From Turicibacter sp. (lineage in GTDB: Bacteria; Bacillota; Bacilli; MOL361; Turicibacteraceae): a stretch of DNA of 14,322 nt. Position 1 is the first letter of the stretch; every line of letters starts with the position of its first letter. The stretch is taken from contig JAUMTV010000079.1 in the NCBI GenBank assembly GCA_030531025.1, positions 1 through 14,322 of the forward strand, in the 5' to 3' direction. A program made the position numbers and the translations under genes. Shown in pieces: positions 14,054 to 14,322 of the stretch. The notes beneath the pieces are model-generated. The model was not told the origin of the DNA, searched no databases, and was given only the letters and a program-made list of their open reading frames with translations.

Positions 14054-14322
14054 AATGATTGGAATAGTGGCACAGTGTGAATTAATTAAATAATGTTATC
14101 CGCTATAGTTTATTCATAGTGCAGATATCATTGTTGTTTAATATATATAAGTTCCGATAAGTTTCTCACATCGTAAAAACTTTTATCAGAACTATATGAT
14201 GTCTTAATCTCAACGTTTTTTTTTGATAACAAGGGAAGATTTTGAACATGTGAAATACATTTCTGTTTCTATATAGACCATCACGCCTGGAGGGCACCAC
14301 AATAAACGAAAATAAACGGTGC
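14054..14322. other. Right-end intergenic sequence without a recognised gene
   Basis: Both strands are full of stops, and the open pieces (at most about 51 codons, minus strand) resemble nothing I know. It holds the imperfect inverted repeat at 14146-14198, a T10 run at 14215-14224, and at the edge a possible stem GCACC (14294-14298)/GGTGC (14318-14322) enclosing two copies of AATAAACG. The last may continue beyond the window. Confidence 0.5.
14146..14198. repeat. Long imperfect inverted repeat downstream of the SorC gene
   Basis: AGTTC-x-GATAA-GTTT on the left (14150-14164) pairs with AAAC-TT(TT)-ATC-x-GAACT on the right (14177-14193), and the arms extend outward through TATA/TATA with one bulge, about 19 pairs in all. 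No T-run follows directly (the T10 run is 16 nt further on), so it is not a textbook terminator. It could be a mobile-element scar or an RNA structure that ends the regulator transcript. Confidence 0.45.

Noticed and set aside
14243..14256. TTGAACATGTGAAA as a third regulator site
   Set aside because: The core is two bases shorter (ACATGT instead of ACATATGT-like), symmetry at the flanks is poor, and no promoter is at the matching distance.
14281..14322. T-box-like or transposon-end signal at the right edge
   Set aside because: GGGCACCAC and GGTGC are suggestive, but the window ends before a structure or gene can be seen.
1..14322. CRISPR array, tRNA or rRNA genes
   Set aside because: No regularly spaced repeats and no tRNA cloverleaf or rRNA sequence were recognised on either strand.

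Overview
The window is AT-rich, tightly packed DNA with strong GGAGG-type ribosome binding sites. Together with the gene families present, this points to a low-GC Bacillota (Firmicutes). A Turicibacter/Erysipelotrichia-like gut organism would fit, but the genus cannot be fixed from this sequence. TGA is used as an ordinary stop (for example after the transketolase C-terminal gene), so the code is standard.

Left part (1-2.7 kb): an accessory, partly decayed region. It opens with the last 23 codons of an S1-domain protein, probably Tex/YhgF, and a strong terminator. Next comes a small + strand gene interrupted by an in-frame TGA. A set of minus-strand small genes follows: an SF0329-like protein, a truncated DUF3885-like remnant and an intact LURP-one/YxjI-like gene. 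A 61-bp sequence made of the LURP-one 3' end plus its terminator occurs twice, 911 bp apart, which records a duplication or replacement event. The C-terminus of an ISL3-type transposase closes the region.

Central part (2.7-12.9 kb): a ten-gene + strand operon related to the L-ascorbate (ula) pathway but rearranged. In order it encodes an FGGY sugar kinase, a UlaA-type permease, UlaE, a cytosolic seven-bladed beta-propeller of unknown function, ribulose-5-phosphate 3-epimerase, UlaF/AraD, a transaldolase of the small FSA-like family, a split transketolase (two genes) and UlaG lactonase. The canonical UlaB/UlaC PTS proteins and the UlaD decarboxylase are absent. A kinase and an uncharacterised propeller are present instead. 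The inferred flow is: uptake by UlaA, phosphorylation by the kinase (or by PTS proteins encoded elsewhere), lactone opening by UlaG, an unassigned step to L-xylulose-5-P, then UlaE, UlaF and D-xylulose-5-P. Rpe, transketolase and transaldolase can then feed carbon into glycolysis.

Regulation: a bidirectional-looking terminator separates the operon from a downstream SorC-family sugar-sensing regulator with a GTG start. Two related 16-bp palindromes (2746-2761 and 5861-5876) each sit exactly 14 nt upstream of a -35-like hexamer. One is at the operon promoter. The other lies in the 3' end of ulaA, before an internal promoter that would drive ulaE onward. These are candidate regulator sites. Candidate CcpA cre sites lie just downstream of the operon promoter and upstream of the regulator gene. 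The last 270 bp hold no recognisable gene but contain a long imperfect inverted repeat.
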